Assembly (NCBI GenBank): GCA_937899905.1
Contig: CALCCF010000057.1
Span: forward strand, 37,074-101,073
Length of the DNA: 64,000 nt
Direction of reading: 5' to 3'
Source of the DNA: an uncultured Phycisphaeraceae bacterium
GTDB lineage: Bacteria > Planctomycetota > Phycisphaerae > Phycisphaerales > UBA1924
Shown: positions 36,921 through 46,011 of the stretch, one piece after another
Layout: each line of letters starts with the position of its first letter
How positions within the stretch are numbered: position 1 is the stretch's first letter
Position numbers and translations under genes: made by a program
Notes under the pieces: generated by a model
What the model saw: the letters and a program-made list of their open reading frames with translations, nothing else
The model's database searches: none
Told to the model about the DNA's origin: nothing

Positions 36921-37520
36921 TCAGCGTCGGCGGCGGATCGCGACCAGACCGAACAGGACGAGCCCGCTCGCCGGCGCGGGGATGACGGAGATGGTGCCCG
37001 AGCCCTCGGCCAGGCCGTCCAGGCGGCTCTCGGCATCGGACGAGTCCCGCTCGATGTACACCTCGAAGCGATCGGTCCGCGTGGACAGATCGACGGCGAA
37101 TGCGCCCGCGTCCGTCGGCGCGGTGAACGTCGCCGACCAGAACGCGATGGGGTCGCTGGAGTCCGCCCCGCCACCCGCGGGCGGGAAGTTGAGCTGCCCG
37201 GCGATGATCCCTGCATAGCCGCCCGCTTCGGGGACGCCCGGCGTCGTGCCCGGTCCGGCCATACGCCCGACGAGTGTGACATCCGACCACGCGCTCTCAA
37301 TGCCGACGCCGCCCGAATCGGCGAGCAGGCTCGTCAGGATGCCCGCCATCGCAAAGTCCTGCGTGCTGTCGAAGCCCGCCAGCAGCGTGACCGTGGTCGA
37401 CTCTCCGGGCGCGAGCACCGGCTGGTCGATCTCGATGATGACCTCGCCGGGACCCTGCGCGCACGCCACGCCTGCGAACAGGGAGGACGCGGCGGCGATC
37501 CCGAGTGTGCTGTGCATCAT
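36921..37520 (-). CDS. Secreted protein with PEP-CTERM-like tail, paralogue 1 of 4
   Basis: A 199-aa exported protein. A signal peptide ends near AGVACAQ. The body is a beta-rich domain with the family blocks GIIAGQLNFPPA, FWSATFTAP and RFEVYIERDSSDAESRLDGL. The tail PAPASGLVLFGLVAIRRRR is a sorting-type signal: a Pro-Ala-Pro motif, a membrane helix and an arginine cluster, as in PEP-CTERM proteins but with Ala in place of Glu. The ATG at 37520 (a second ATG follows) has GGAAGGGAG upstream. Last of four tandem paralogues read leftwards; it converges on the SecA-like gene 12 bp away. Confidence 0.85.
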   Translation of the reverse strand: MMHSTLGIAAASSLFAGVACAQGPGEVIIEIDQPVLAPGESTTVTLLAGFDSTQDFAMAGILTSLLADSGGVGIESAWSDVTLVGRMAGPGTTPGVPEAGGYAGIIAGQLNFPPAGGGADSSDPIAFWSATFTAPTDAGAFAVDLSTRTDRFEVYIERDSSDAESRLDGLAEGSGTISVIPAPASGLVLFGLVAIRRRR

Positions 37521-37550
37521 GGCGTGGCTCCCTTCCAGGCCCATCGATCG

Positions 37551-38159
37551 TCAGCGTCGGCGGCGGGACGCGAGCAGGGCGAGCATGACGAGCCCGCTCG
37601 CGGGCGCGGGCACGACGATGATCCGCCCCGAGCCCTCGGTCAGCCCGTCCAGGCGGCTCTCGCTGCGGGACGAGTCCCGCGAGACGTACACGTCGAACCG
37701 GGTTGACAGGGTCGACAGGTCGACGGCGAACCCACGCCCTTCATCGGGCGCGGTGAACGTCGCCTGCCAGAAGGGGATCGGGTCGCTGCGAGCGGTCGCC
37801 CCCGGGTCCTGCCACCAGTGGAACTGGCCCGCGATGATGCCGGCAAAGCCGCCGGCATCGGGCACACCGGGCGTGGTGCCGGGGTAGGCCATCCGGCCCA
37901 GGAGGGTCGCATCGGACCACGCTCCGCTGACGTTGACCCCGCCGGTCTCGGCCAGCAGGCTCGTCGCGATCCCGCCCATGGCGAAGTCGACCGCGCTGTC
38001 GTAATCCGCCAGCAGCCGCACGGTCGTCGACTCTTCGGGCATGAGCACGGGCCGGTCGATCTCGATGATGACCTCGCCCGGCGACTGGGCCAGGGCCGTG
38101 CCGGAGAGTGCGAGCGTGGCGGCGGCGGACGCCGCGGCGGCGATGGGCGTGCGGTGCAT
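37551..38159 (-). CDS. Secreted protein with PEP-CTERM-like tail, paralogue 2 of 4
   Basis: A 202-aa paralogue of the gene at 36921-37520, and the pair is very similar: both share GEVIIEID, the GTTPGVP segment and GIIAGQ. The signal peptide ends near GTALAQ. Tail: PAPASGLVMLALLASRRRR. It has HWWQDPG where its paralogues have the NFPPA or HFPPA block. The ATG at 38159 is chosen for its signal peptide and the upstream GGGGG; an open frame continues upstream through a 21-bp tandem repeat but has no coding support. Thirty bases separate it from paralogue 1. Confidence 0.85.
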   Translation of the reverse strand: MHRTPIAAAASAAATLALSGTALAQSPGEVIIEIDRPVLMPEESTTVRLLADYDSAVDFAMGGIATSLLAETGGVNVSGAWSDATLLGRMAYPGTTPGVPDAGGFAGIIAGQFHWWQDPGATARSDPIPFWQATFTAPDEGRGFAVDLSTLSTRFDVYVSRDSSRSESRLDGLTEGSGRIIVVPAPASGLVMLALLASRRRR

Positions 38160-38313
38160 GGTGGACCCCCTGTCCGAGTCGTCCGGCGGACGCCGGGCGT
38201 GTTGAGAACGTGCGTTCCGATACGGGCGCGGGCCCGCGTTCGGTTCCGTGGGTCCGGAAATGGGACGGATCGGGCCGCACGGGCCCTGCGGGCCGATGCC
38301 CGGTCCGAGAACG
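38160..38313. other. Gene-free spacer upstream of paralogue 2
   Basis: Together with the adjoining repeat (38314-38460) and 47 further bases, this makes a 348-bp gap between paralogues 2 and 3. It should hold the promoter of the leftward genes 2 and 1. It contains the inverted repeat GAACG-TG-CGTTC at 38206-38217, about 47 bp before the paralogue 2 start, a possible operator. I see no convincing -35/-10 pair. Confidence 0.4.
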
Positions 38314-38460
38314 GCGGTGACGGTCCTTCGCGCGGCGTTGACGGAGGGACGGGTGGCGTTAACCGAAGCTCGCGCGGCTGTAACCGAAGCTCGGGTTGCG
38401 GTAACGGAAGGACGCGCGGCGGCACCCGAAGCCCGCGCGGCGGCGACCGAGGCTCGGGCA
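38314..38460. repeat. Seven imperfect 21-bp tandem repeats
   Basis: Seven consecutive 21-bp units run from 38314 to 38460, followed by a partial unit. The typical + strand unit is GCG-GTA-ACC-GAA-GCT-CGC-GCG with substitutions but no indels. Because 21 is a multiple of three, both strands stay open across the array and would read as heptads (A-V-T-E-A-R-A on +, R-A-S-V-T-A-A on -). It lies between two genes with good ribosome sites and is probably non-coding, though a transcribed or translated role is not excluded. Confidence 0.85.
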
Positions 38461-38507
38461 GCCGCGATGCGGGAGGGTGTGGCGACCATCCGACACCCGG
38501 CCGGCAC

Positions 38508-39095
38508 TCAGCGTCGCCGACCGATGGCGAGCCAGCCAGCGGCGAGCACGGCCACGCCCGGTGGCGCGGGGATCACGAAGATGGTGGCCGAGTCCTCGAT
38601 AGCCAGGTCGAGGCGCGACACGATCTCCGTCGAGTCGCGATCGAGCCAGGCCTCGAAGCGTGACGTGCCGGTCCGCAGTTCAACCACGTAGCCGCCGCCG
38701 GCATCGATCGGCGCCGTGAACGTCGCCTCCCAGAAGGGGATGGGGTTGGTCGGATCGGCGTAGATGCTGGCCGGCGGGAAGTGCAGCTGGCCGATCGCGA
38801 TCGCCTCGATGCCGAGATCTGTGGGCACGCCCGCGCTGGGGCCGCTGTCCATCGGCGGCAGGATCCCGAGATCGGAGAAGCCGCGGGCCCCCGGCGTGCC
38901 GTCGAAGTCGATCCGTAGATCGAGGTCGGCGACGGCGAAGGCGTAGTCGCGGTCGAGCACGGTGGCCACGAGCCGCACGCTCGTCGAGTCGCCCGGGGCC
39001 AGGATCGGCTCGTCGATCTGGATGCTCACGCCCACGGTCTGGGCGGCGGCGGTCGAGCCCAGCGCGAGCGCGGCGGCGATGGCGATGCGTTGCAT
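38508..39095 (-). CDS. Secreted protein with PEP-CTERM-like tail, paralogue 3 of 4
   Basis: A 195-aa member of the tandem family and the most diverged. The signal peptide ends near STAAAQT. It keeps AIGQLHFPPASIYAD, FWEATFTAP and RFEAWLDRDSTEIVSRLD, and ends PAPPGVAVLAAGWLAIGRRR. GGGAG lies 8 nt before the ATG at 39095. Only 18 bp separate it from paralogue 4, so these two are probably one transcript, while the repeat-bearing gap follows it. Confidence 0.84.
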   Translation of the reverse strand: MQRIAIAAALALGSTAAAQTVGVSIQIDEPILAPGDSTSVRLVATVLDRDYAFAVADLDLRIDFDGTPGARGFSDLGILPPMDSGPSAGVPTDLGIEAIAIGQLHFPPASIYADPTNPIPFWEATFTAPIDAGGGYVVELRTGTSRFEAWLDRDSTEIVSRLDLAIEDSATIFVIPAPPGVAVLAAGWLAIGRRR

Positions 39096-39113
39096 GGACG
39101 GCGCTCCCGTGGT

Positions 39114-39725
39114 TTAGCGGCGGCGGCGGGTCGTGAGCACGAACCCGATCCCGAGCACGGCCGCGCTCGCCGGCGCGGGCACCACGAAGAACCGGCCCCT
39201 TCCTTCCGTCAGGTCGTCGAGCCGCGATTCGCTGGTCGCTCGATCACGCGCAACGTATACATCGAAGCGGCTTGTCGTCGTCGTGAGATCAACGACGTAG
39301 CCGCCGGGCTGGTCGGCCGGCACGGTGAACGTGGCCTCCCAGAACACGATGGGGTTGCTGTCGTCCGCGTAGATGCCCGCGGGCGGGAAGTTCAGCTGGC
39401 CCGCGAGGATGCCGCCGACGCCGGATCCGGCGGGCGTGCCCGCGAACGTCCCGGGCCCGTCCATGGGCGCGACGAGCGTGGGATCGCTCCAAGCACCGCT
39501 GAGGTCACGCGGAGCGCTGGCCAGGATGTCAGTCGCTACGCCTGCAACGGCGTAGTCGGCGGGGTCAAAGCCGGCCGTCATCGTGATGCTGACGACGCTG
39601 CCAGGAAAGATCGCGCTCCCGCCGGAGTCGACGATGATGTCCAGCGTGGGCCCTTGGGCCAAGGCGGACGACGCGGCGGCGAGCAGGGATGCGGCGGTGG
39701 TGGCTGCAAGGGTGGTGCGATTCAT
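39114..39725 (-). CDS. Secreted protein with PEP-CTERM-like tail, paralogue 4 of 4
   Basis: A 203-aa exported protein, first in the leftward array. The signal peptide ends near SSALAQ. The body has GILAGQLNFPPAGIYADD, FWEATFTVPADQPGG and RFDVYVARDRATSESRLDDL; the tail begins PAPASAAVLGIGFVLTT and ends in four Arg. GGGAGGAA precedes the ATG at 39725. A 12-bp palindrome lies 60 bp upstream. Function is unknown; the shared beta-rich body suggests a surface or adhesive role (inference only). Confidence 0.85.
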   Translation of the reverse strand: MNRTTLAATTAASLLAAASSALAQGPTLDIIVDSGGSAIFPGSVVSITMTAGFDPADYAVAGVATDILASAPRDLSGAWSDPTLVAPMDGPGTFAGTPAGSGVGGILAGQLNFPPAGIYADDSNPIVFWEATFTVPADQPGGYVVDLTTTTSRFDVYVARDRATSESRLDDLTEGRGRFFVVPAPASAAVLGIGFVLTTRRRR

Positions 39726-39784
39726 GCTTGTTCCTCCCAGGGGTGTTCCTAATCCCAGTGTACCGGAAGACCGCAAGATCTCAT

Positions 39785-39796
39785 CGCAAATTTGCG
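39785..39796. promoter_or_regulatory. Perfect AT-rich palindrome upstream of the paralogue array
   Basis: CGCAAATTTGCG is a perfect 12-bp palindrome in an otherwise very GC-rich sequence, 60 bp before the start of the first leftward paralogue (39725). Its place and composition suit a dimeric regulator site. No regulator gene is adjacent, so this is only a candidate. Confidence 0.35.
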
Positions 39797-39835
39797 GACT
39801 CGTTCTCGAACCGCACGCTACCGCCGGGTGGGCCC

Positions 39836-40498
39836 TCAACGACGCAGGGCCAGGATCAGCTCGATCGTGCCGACCTGCTGGTCCAGGCGGCGGGCGATGT
39901 CCAGCGGCGACTTCCCGCCGTCGGCCAGCTCGTAGACCTCCTGGTGCAGCGGATCGGCCGAGCCATTCGCGTGCGTCGCCTGCTGGGGTGATGAGCCGGT
40001 CTCGGTCCACGGATCGGGTTGGGGCTCGGCCTTCGATGGAGCGTTGGGCCCGGCGTCATGCTCCGCGACACCCTGAAGGGCTGGCCGAGACTCGGCGATA
40101 CTCCGCTCGACCGGCGCCGCCGCCACGCGCTCTTCGAGCCGGGCTTCGTGCTCTTCGAGCCGGGCGATGCGCTCGTCCGCCTGGTCGAGCAGGGCCTCGA
40201 GGCGCGCGGCCTTGGTCTCGAGCCGGGCGGCCATGTCGCGAACGATGCCGGTGGCCTCCGAAGCGCGCTCGCTCTCGGCCTGCCGATCGGCGATGGTCTC
40301 GCGCATCTGGTGCACCGGGTCTTGTTCCTCGCCGCGGCGCTGGCGGCGCCACTGCAGGCGCATGAACACCCATGTCAGCAGCACGATCGCGGCCACGATG
40401 AGCACCCACGAGGCCATCTGCTGAGGCGTGACACCCGACGCGGGGTCGGCTCCCTCGGGCTGGGCCGGCACGATGGCGCTGGGGGCGAGGGGCGGCAT
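39836..40498 (-). CDS. Coiled-coil membrane protein (DUF2802/DUF6115-like C-terminus)
   Basis: A 220-aa protein with one transmembrane helix near residues 28-46 (MASWVLIVAAIVLLTWVFMR), a long charged coiled coil (about 65-130), a low-complexity Pro/Ala linker, and a C-terminal helix-turn-helix-like segment, VYELADGGKSPLDIARRL followed by IELILALRR. That ending resembles the short domain found in small membrane-anchored proteins such as DUF2802 and DUF6115 members. Function unknown. It is divergent from tilS, with 72 bp between the starts. Confidence 0.75.
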   Translation of the reverse strand: MPPLAPSAIVPAQPEGADPASGVTPQQMASWVLIVAAIVLLTWVFMRLQWRRQRRGEEQDPVHQMRETIADRQAESERASEATGIVRDMAARLETKAARLEALLDQADERIARLEEHEARLEERVAAAPVERSIAESRPALQGVAEHDAGPNAPSKAEPQPDPWTETGSSPQQATHANGSADPLHQEVYELADGGKSPLDIARRLDQQVGTIELILALRR

Positions 40499-40570
40499 GG
40501 GTCATCATTCGAGCGCCCGGGGGTCATGACCACCCGCCGGAGCCCGGCGACCACCAGATACGATCCGGCA

Positions 40571-41586
40571 ATGCACGGCGATGCCGACAAGGCGAAGCGA
40601 CAGCTCGTGCGCGCGTGGCGCGAACTGACGGGCGGTTCCGAGGTGCGTGACGCCGATCGGCCGACGCTTCTCGCGGTCTCCGGCGGCGCTGACTCCTCGG
40701 CGCTGGCCTTGGCGCTCGCGGGTCGGCCGGGCGTTCGCGCTATCGGCCATGTCGTGCACGATCTGCGGCCCAAGGCAGAGGCCGAGGACGATCGGGCCTT
40801 GGTGGCGCGGCTCGGAGAGCAGCTTGGCCTGCCGGTGCATGTCGAGCGCGTGCACGTCCCACCGGGGAATGCGGAGGGCAAGGCTCGCACCGTTCGCTAC
40901 GAAGCGCTCAAACGCCTCGCAGTCGCCACGGACTGCCACTACGTCGCCTCGGCCCACCACGCCGACGACGTGCTCGAGACGATGCTGGCGCACCTGATCC
41001 GCGGGACCGGACCCCGGGGCCTGCGCGGCCCCGCACCGCGGCGTCGGCTGGGCGACGGTGTCTCGCTGGTCCGACCGATGCTGCACATCACTCGAGCCCA
41101 GAGCGAGGCCATCTGCGGCGCGCATGGCTGGGCCTGGGCCCATGACCAGACCAACGACGATCCGGGGACAGCGGATGCACAACTGCGGGCGGCGCTCCGA
41201 GCCCGCGTGCTCACGGTCCTCGAAGAGCTCAGGCCCGGCGCCGCGATCCGTGCGTCACGCGCCGCGGAGGCGATCGGCCACGCGATGCTCGTCGTTGAGG
41301 GTGCGATCGACCAGGCGTGGGAGCGCTGTGTCACACTCGATGGCGCAACGCTGGCCATCGAGCGATCGGTGTTTGAGCCGCTGCCGTCGGCCGTGCGTGA
41401 GGGGCTCGTGCGTCGTTGTGTCGATCACTTTGGTGGCACCGGCCACGACAAGCTCTCGGCACACTCGATCGGATCACTCGGACAATGGATCGACTCGGGG
41501 ACTGGTGTACGCGAGATCGCGGGGCTCCTGTTCGTCCATGATGACGAGTCTGTTGTCGTGTCGCGGGCCGCGAGTGCGCCAACCAT

Positions 41587-41590
<4 letters not shown>
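40571..41590 (+). CDS. tilS: tRNA(Ile)-lysidine synthetase
   Basis: Modifies C34 of tRNA-Ile(CAU) to lysidine using ATP and lysine, so that the tRNA reads AUA instead of AUG. The 339-aa sequence has the PP-loop SGGADSSA (37-44), GHVVHDLRPKAEAEDDRALV, and the TilS block SAHHADDVLETMLAHLIRGT, GPRGLRG. The ATG at 40571 gives a compact N-terminus; an ATG at 40526 with GGGGG upstream is also possible. Its stop overlaps the next start (GTGA). AUA decoding matters here because mrpE seems to start at AUA. Confidence 0.94.
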
Positions 41591-42844
<1,254 letters not shown>

Positions 42845-42858
<14 letters not shown>

Positions 42859-43264
42859 GCAGGAGCACAGCGAGGACGCCGCGAGCGGTCCACAGGAACG
42901 TGCGCAGCCAGTTGGTCATCACCAGGCGGCGCACGAGAGTGGCGTCGTGGCCTCGCTCCAGCTTGCCGTGCAGCGGGACTTGCACAAAGAACGTCGAGGC
43001 CCAGACCAGGCCGAGCAAGACTGCACCGCCGATGCTCAGGACTCCTGGGACGAGCACGAGCAACGCCGCGGCGGTTGCGAACTCCGCAAGCATGACGGGC
43101 CCGACCACCATGGTGGTCCGAGCCTGGTGGCTCGTGCTGTAGGCCGGCCAGCCGTCGCCGCCGACGCGGGCGAACAGCGGATAGTGCACGACCTGCACGA
43201 ACCAGATGAGCCCCACCATGAACCAGGTGGCGGCGGCGTGGATGAGCGCGACCGTCTCGATCAC
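42845..43264 (-). CDS. Four-helix membrane protein
   Basis: A 139-aa integral membrane protein with about four helices (starts IETVALIHAAATWFMVGLIW). It has a conserved-looking VQVVHYPLFARVG segment and a charged loop HGKLERGHD. I do not recognise its function. The GTG at 43264 overlaps the stop of the upstream membrane gene (GTGA), so the two are co-translated and may work together. Confidence 0.75.
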
Positions 43265-44013
43265 GCGCCCTTCGCCCCGATGGCGGCCGCGATGGCCTGC
43301 TTCTTGCGCGCCCGATGCCACCTCGCCAGGGCGAGTGCATGGGCCGCGAAGAAGAAGGGCAGCATCATCTCCAGGCCCTCCTCGATCGCGTAGAAGGCCT
43401 GGCGGGCGCGTGGCCCGAGCGTGATGCCCAGGTTCTCGTCAAGGAGCGCGGGAGCGCGATCGATCGCCTTTGTGAAGACGAGCATCCCAAACGCGAAGCC
43501 GAGCGCCAGGACCCACCAGGCCCACGGCCGCTTCCAAGGCTGCAGAGCGATCAACCGAGACACGAGCACGGCGACGCTCGCCACTACGAGCAGCATGATG
43601 GCGGCGGCGAGGATGCGCTCGGGCAGGCCGATGCTGATGGCCTGCTCCACACCGTCCACGAAGATGGTGTGGTCGGCCCGGTAGTAAAAGGGTGGCTTGA
43701 GCACGCTGTACCCGGTGAATGCAACATGCCAGTCCCACTCGCGAGCGGCGGCAGCGAGCGCGATCACCATGCCCGCGGCCACGCCGATCGTGGGCTTGCG
43801 GAACACCAGCGGGATCCACAACGAGAGGGCGATCCAGAGCCAGGGGGAGGCCTGCTCAAAGGGACCCGACTCGTCAAAGAGGGCCTGGGTCCGTTGCTCG
43901 GGCAGCGCGAGGCCCAGCGTGATCAGGACGGTTGCCGAGACCAAGGCCAGGGCAACGCTGCCGAGAAAGGACCATCGACCAGCATCCTGCCGGCTCGTGT
44001 TCGCATCGGGCAT
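43261..44013 (-). CDS. Polytopic membrane protein of unknown function
   Basis: A 250-aa protein with about six hydrophobic segments (for example FLGSVALALVSATVLITLGL, LAAAIMLLVVASVAVLV, WAWWVLALGFAFGMLVF) and no recognised motif. Its cytoplasmic end is basic (RWHRARKKQAI). ATG at 44013; an in-frame ATG at 44022 would add three residues. Divergent from the glycosyltransferase gene with an 87-bp gap, and coupled to the small membrane protein gene downstream. Confidence 0.75.
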   Translation of the reverse strand: MPDANTSRQDAGRWSFLGSVALALVSATVLITLGLALPEQRTQALFDESGPFEQASPWLWIALSLWIPLVFRKPTIGVAAGMVIALAAAAREWDWHVAFTGYSVLKPPFYYRADHTIFVDGVEQAISIGLPERILAAAIMLLVVASVAVLVSRLIALQPWKRPWAWWVLALGFAFGMLVFTKAIDRAPALLDENLGITLGPRARQAFYAIEEGLEMMLPFFFAAHALALARWHRARKKQAIAAAIGAKGA

Positions 44014-44100
44014 AGAGTGCATACTAGGTCTTGGCACGAGTCTGCCGACGGGGCAGCCGAGCTCGATACCCGTCTCGAATCCCGTCTGGGAGCCGCGTTG

Positions 44101-46008
44101 GTGTTGCTGATCTCTCGCGAGTATCCGCCGTTCGTGGGCGGGGGCATCGGCACGTACACCGTCCGGATGGCGCGAGCGTTGGCCGGGCAGGGGCACGAGC
44201 CGGTCGTCGTGACGGTTGGTGACTGCGATGGGCCGGTGGTCGAGCGGGATGGTTCGATCCGCGTGGTTCGCCTGCCCTTTCTCGATTATGTTGAATCCCA
44301 GCCGGAGTGGACGGCTCCGCGGGCGAGCATCCTGGCGTCGCCGAGCGGGCCGGCGTGCCACGCGGCGTTCTGGGCGTTCCACCACGAGAGCGTGCTGGCG
44401 ATGCAGCTGCGCGAGCATCTGCCGTGGCTGCTGGATGAGTTTCGACCCGACGTGATCGAGGCTCCCGATACCGGGGCGCTCTTGTGGTTCGTGCTCAACG
44501 AGCGCCGGCTCGGGCGGGGACCGCTGCACGAACTCGGTGAGCAAGGACCGCCGGTGGTCGTGCACCTCCACTCGCCGACGGCGTGGATCGAGGAACTGCA
44601 GGGCGGACCGGAGCCCGGCAGGGCGTCGTGCGAGCTGCGCTCCATGGAGCGCGATGTGATCCGCTGGGCCGACGGCATCGCATGCCCAAGCCACGCGCTC
44701 GCCGAGTGGACGCAGCGATGGGAGCCGAACGCGGTCGGCAAGATCCGCGTCACGCCCTATCCACTCGGGGAGCCTGGGGAACCACCGGCTGTTGAGCGGC
44801 CGGAGATAGCTGCCCTGTTCGTCGGGCGGATGGAACGCCGCAAGGGCTTCGATACGCTGGTGCGGGCCGTGGCACAACTGAGCGACGATGGGCCGACGAT
44901 TTGTGTTGCCGGTCGAGACACGTTCGACTGGGTCGCGGGCCACCACTTCGGCCAGGCTGCCTTGGATGAACACGGGGCGGGAGTGGCCGAGCGTTTCGAG
45001 TTGCTGGGTGAGCTCGAACCGACGGCACTGTCCGTGCAAAGGCAGCGATGCGCGATCGCCCTGGTGCCCAGCCCGAACGACAACTTCCCGAACACCTGCA
45101 TGGAGGCGATGGCGGCCGGGCAGATCGTCGTCGCCGCGCGAGCCGGTGGCATGGCCGAGATGGTTGAAGACGGCGTGAGCGGCGTGCTGTTCGAGCCGGG
45201 GGATGCGGGAGACCTCGCGAGCTCAATCCGTCGCATCACGACCATGTCGGTCGTGGAGCGCGAGCAGATGGCACGCGCCGCCAGCGAACGTATGCGGGCG
45301 TTCTGTGATGACAGCCGCGTTGTCATGCAAAGGCTTGAACACGCACATGGGCTGCGGCCGAAGACTCCGGCGGCGGCGCCGGCTCGCGAGGTTGGCGTGA
45401 TCACGTTCGAGGCGATCGATGACGAGGCCCAAGCCGCGTTGACGGATGCCCTACGCGCTGATCCGACGATCGATGCCGTGGTGCCGTGGTTCGGCCGCTG
45501 GGGGCCCGATGGTTGCGAGTTGGTCCCGTTTTCAACACCCTCAAGGGAACACCTGGAACTCCTCGTCGATCACCCTGGCCCGATCGCGATCGACCGCACG
45601 CATTGGGAGGAGATCGAACCCAGCGTGCCCGCTGGTACGGCGTCGGCGATTCTCAGGGCCCTCGTTGTTCGCGGGTCGAGCGTGGCCGTGTTGCCAGAAC
45701 TCGTCATCGGCGGCTCGGCGCCCGATGGTGTCCAGGCTCCCGGCGAGCCACTCGTGCAGCGGCTGAGCAATGGGAGGCGAGCGGCCTCGCACCTGGACAA
45801 GGCTCGATCGGCACTCAAACTGGCTCGCGAACAAGAGCACGAGGCTCTTAAGCAACGAGACGAGGCTCGGCGAGAACGAGAAACTGCTTGGTCCGAAGCC
45901 GAGAAGGCCCGCGCGGTGCTGGCGGAGATCCGCTCGAGCCGGGCGTACAAGCTGGCGGAACGCTTGAGCAAGCTACGCCGACGCCTCTCTGGCGACTCAC
46001 TACAATAA
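44101..46008 (+). CDS. GT4-family glycosyltransferase with C-terminal coiled coil
   Basis: A 635-aa glycosyltransferase of the GT-B fold. The N-terminal acceptor domain starts VLLISREYPPFVGGGIGTYT, with the Gly-rich loop typical of GT4 enzymes. The donor site is visible in ALFVGRMERRKGFDTLVRAV and in PNDNFPNTCMEAMAAGQ to GGMAEMVEDGVSGVLFEPGD (E-x7-E region). After about residue 420 comes a region of unknown function and a final charged coiled coil (about 560-625). The GTG at 44101 is 8 nt after GGGAG; a TTG at 44098 is possible. First gene of a glycan operon, 3 bp before an ABC ATPase. Confidence 0.9.
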   Translation: MLLISREYPPFVGGGIGTYTVRMARALAGQGHEPVVVTVGDCDGPVVERDGSIRVVRLPFLDYVESQPEWTAPRASILASPSGPACHAAFWAFHHESVLAMQLREHLPWLLDEFRPDVIEAPDTGALLWFVLNERRLGRGPLHELGEQGPPVVVHLHSPTAWIEELQGGPEPGRASCELRSMERDVIRWADGIACPSHALAEWTQRWEPNAVGKIRVTPYPLGEPGEPPAVERPEIAALFVGRMERRKGFDTLVRAVAQLSDDGPTICVAGRDTFDWVAGHHFGQAALDEHGAGVAERFELLGELEPTALSVQRQRCAIALVPSPNDNFPNTCMEAMAAGQIVVAARAGGMAEMVEDGVSGVLFEPGDAGDLASSIRRITTMSVVEREQMARAASERMRAFCDDSRVVMQRLEHAHGLRPKTPAAAPAREVGVITFEAIDDEAQAALTDALRADPTIDAVVPWFGRWGPDGCELVPFSTPSREHLELLVDHPGPIAIDRTHWEEIEPSVPAGTASAILRALVVRGSSVAVLPELVIGGSAPDGVQAPGEPLVQRLSNGRRAASHLDKARSALKLAREQEHEALKQRDEARRERETAWSEAEKARAVLAEIRSSRAYKLAERLSKLRRRLSGDSLQ

Positions 46009-46011
46009 ACC

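Noticed and set aside
38314..38460. The tandem repeat as a CRISPR array
   Set aside because: Units are contiguous without spacers, imperfect, only 21 bp, and no cas gene is in the window.
38160..38507. Extension of the paralogue 2 gene upstream through the 21-bp repeats
   Set aside because: The extension encodes only the repeat and low-complexity sequence; a signal peptide and GGGGG ribosome site mark the ATG at 38159 as the start, as in the other three paralogues.
43315..44100. N-terminal extension of the glycosyltransferase by 262 codons
   Set aside because: This part is antisense to two coupled membrane-protein genes and has no homology; the GT4 fold begins at GTG 44101 after a GGGAG site.
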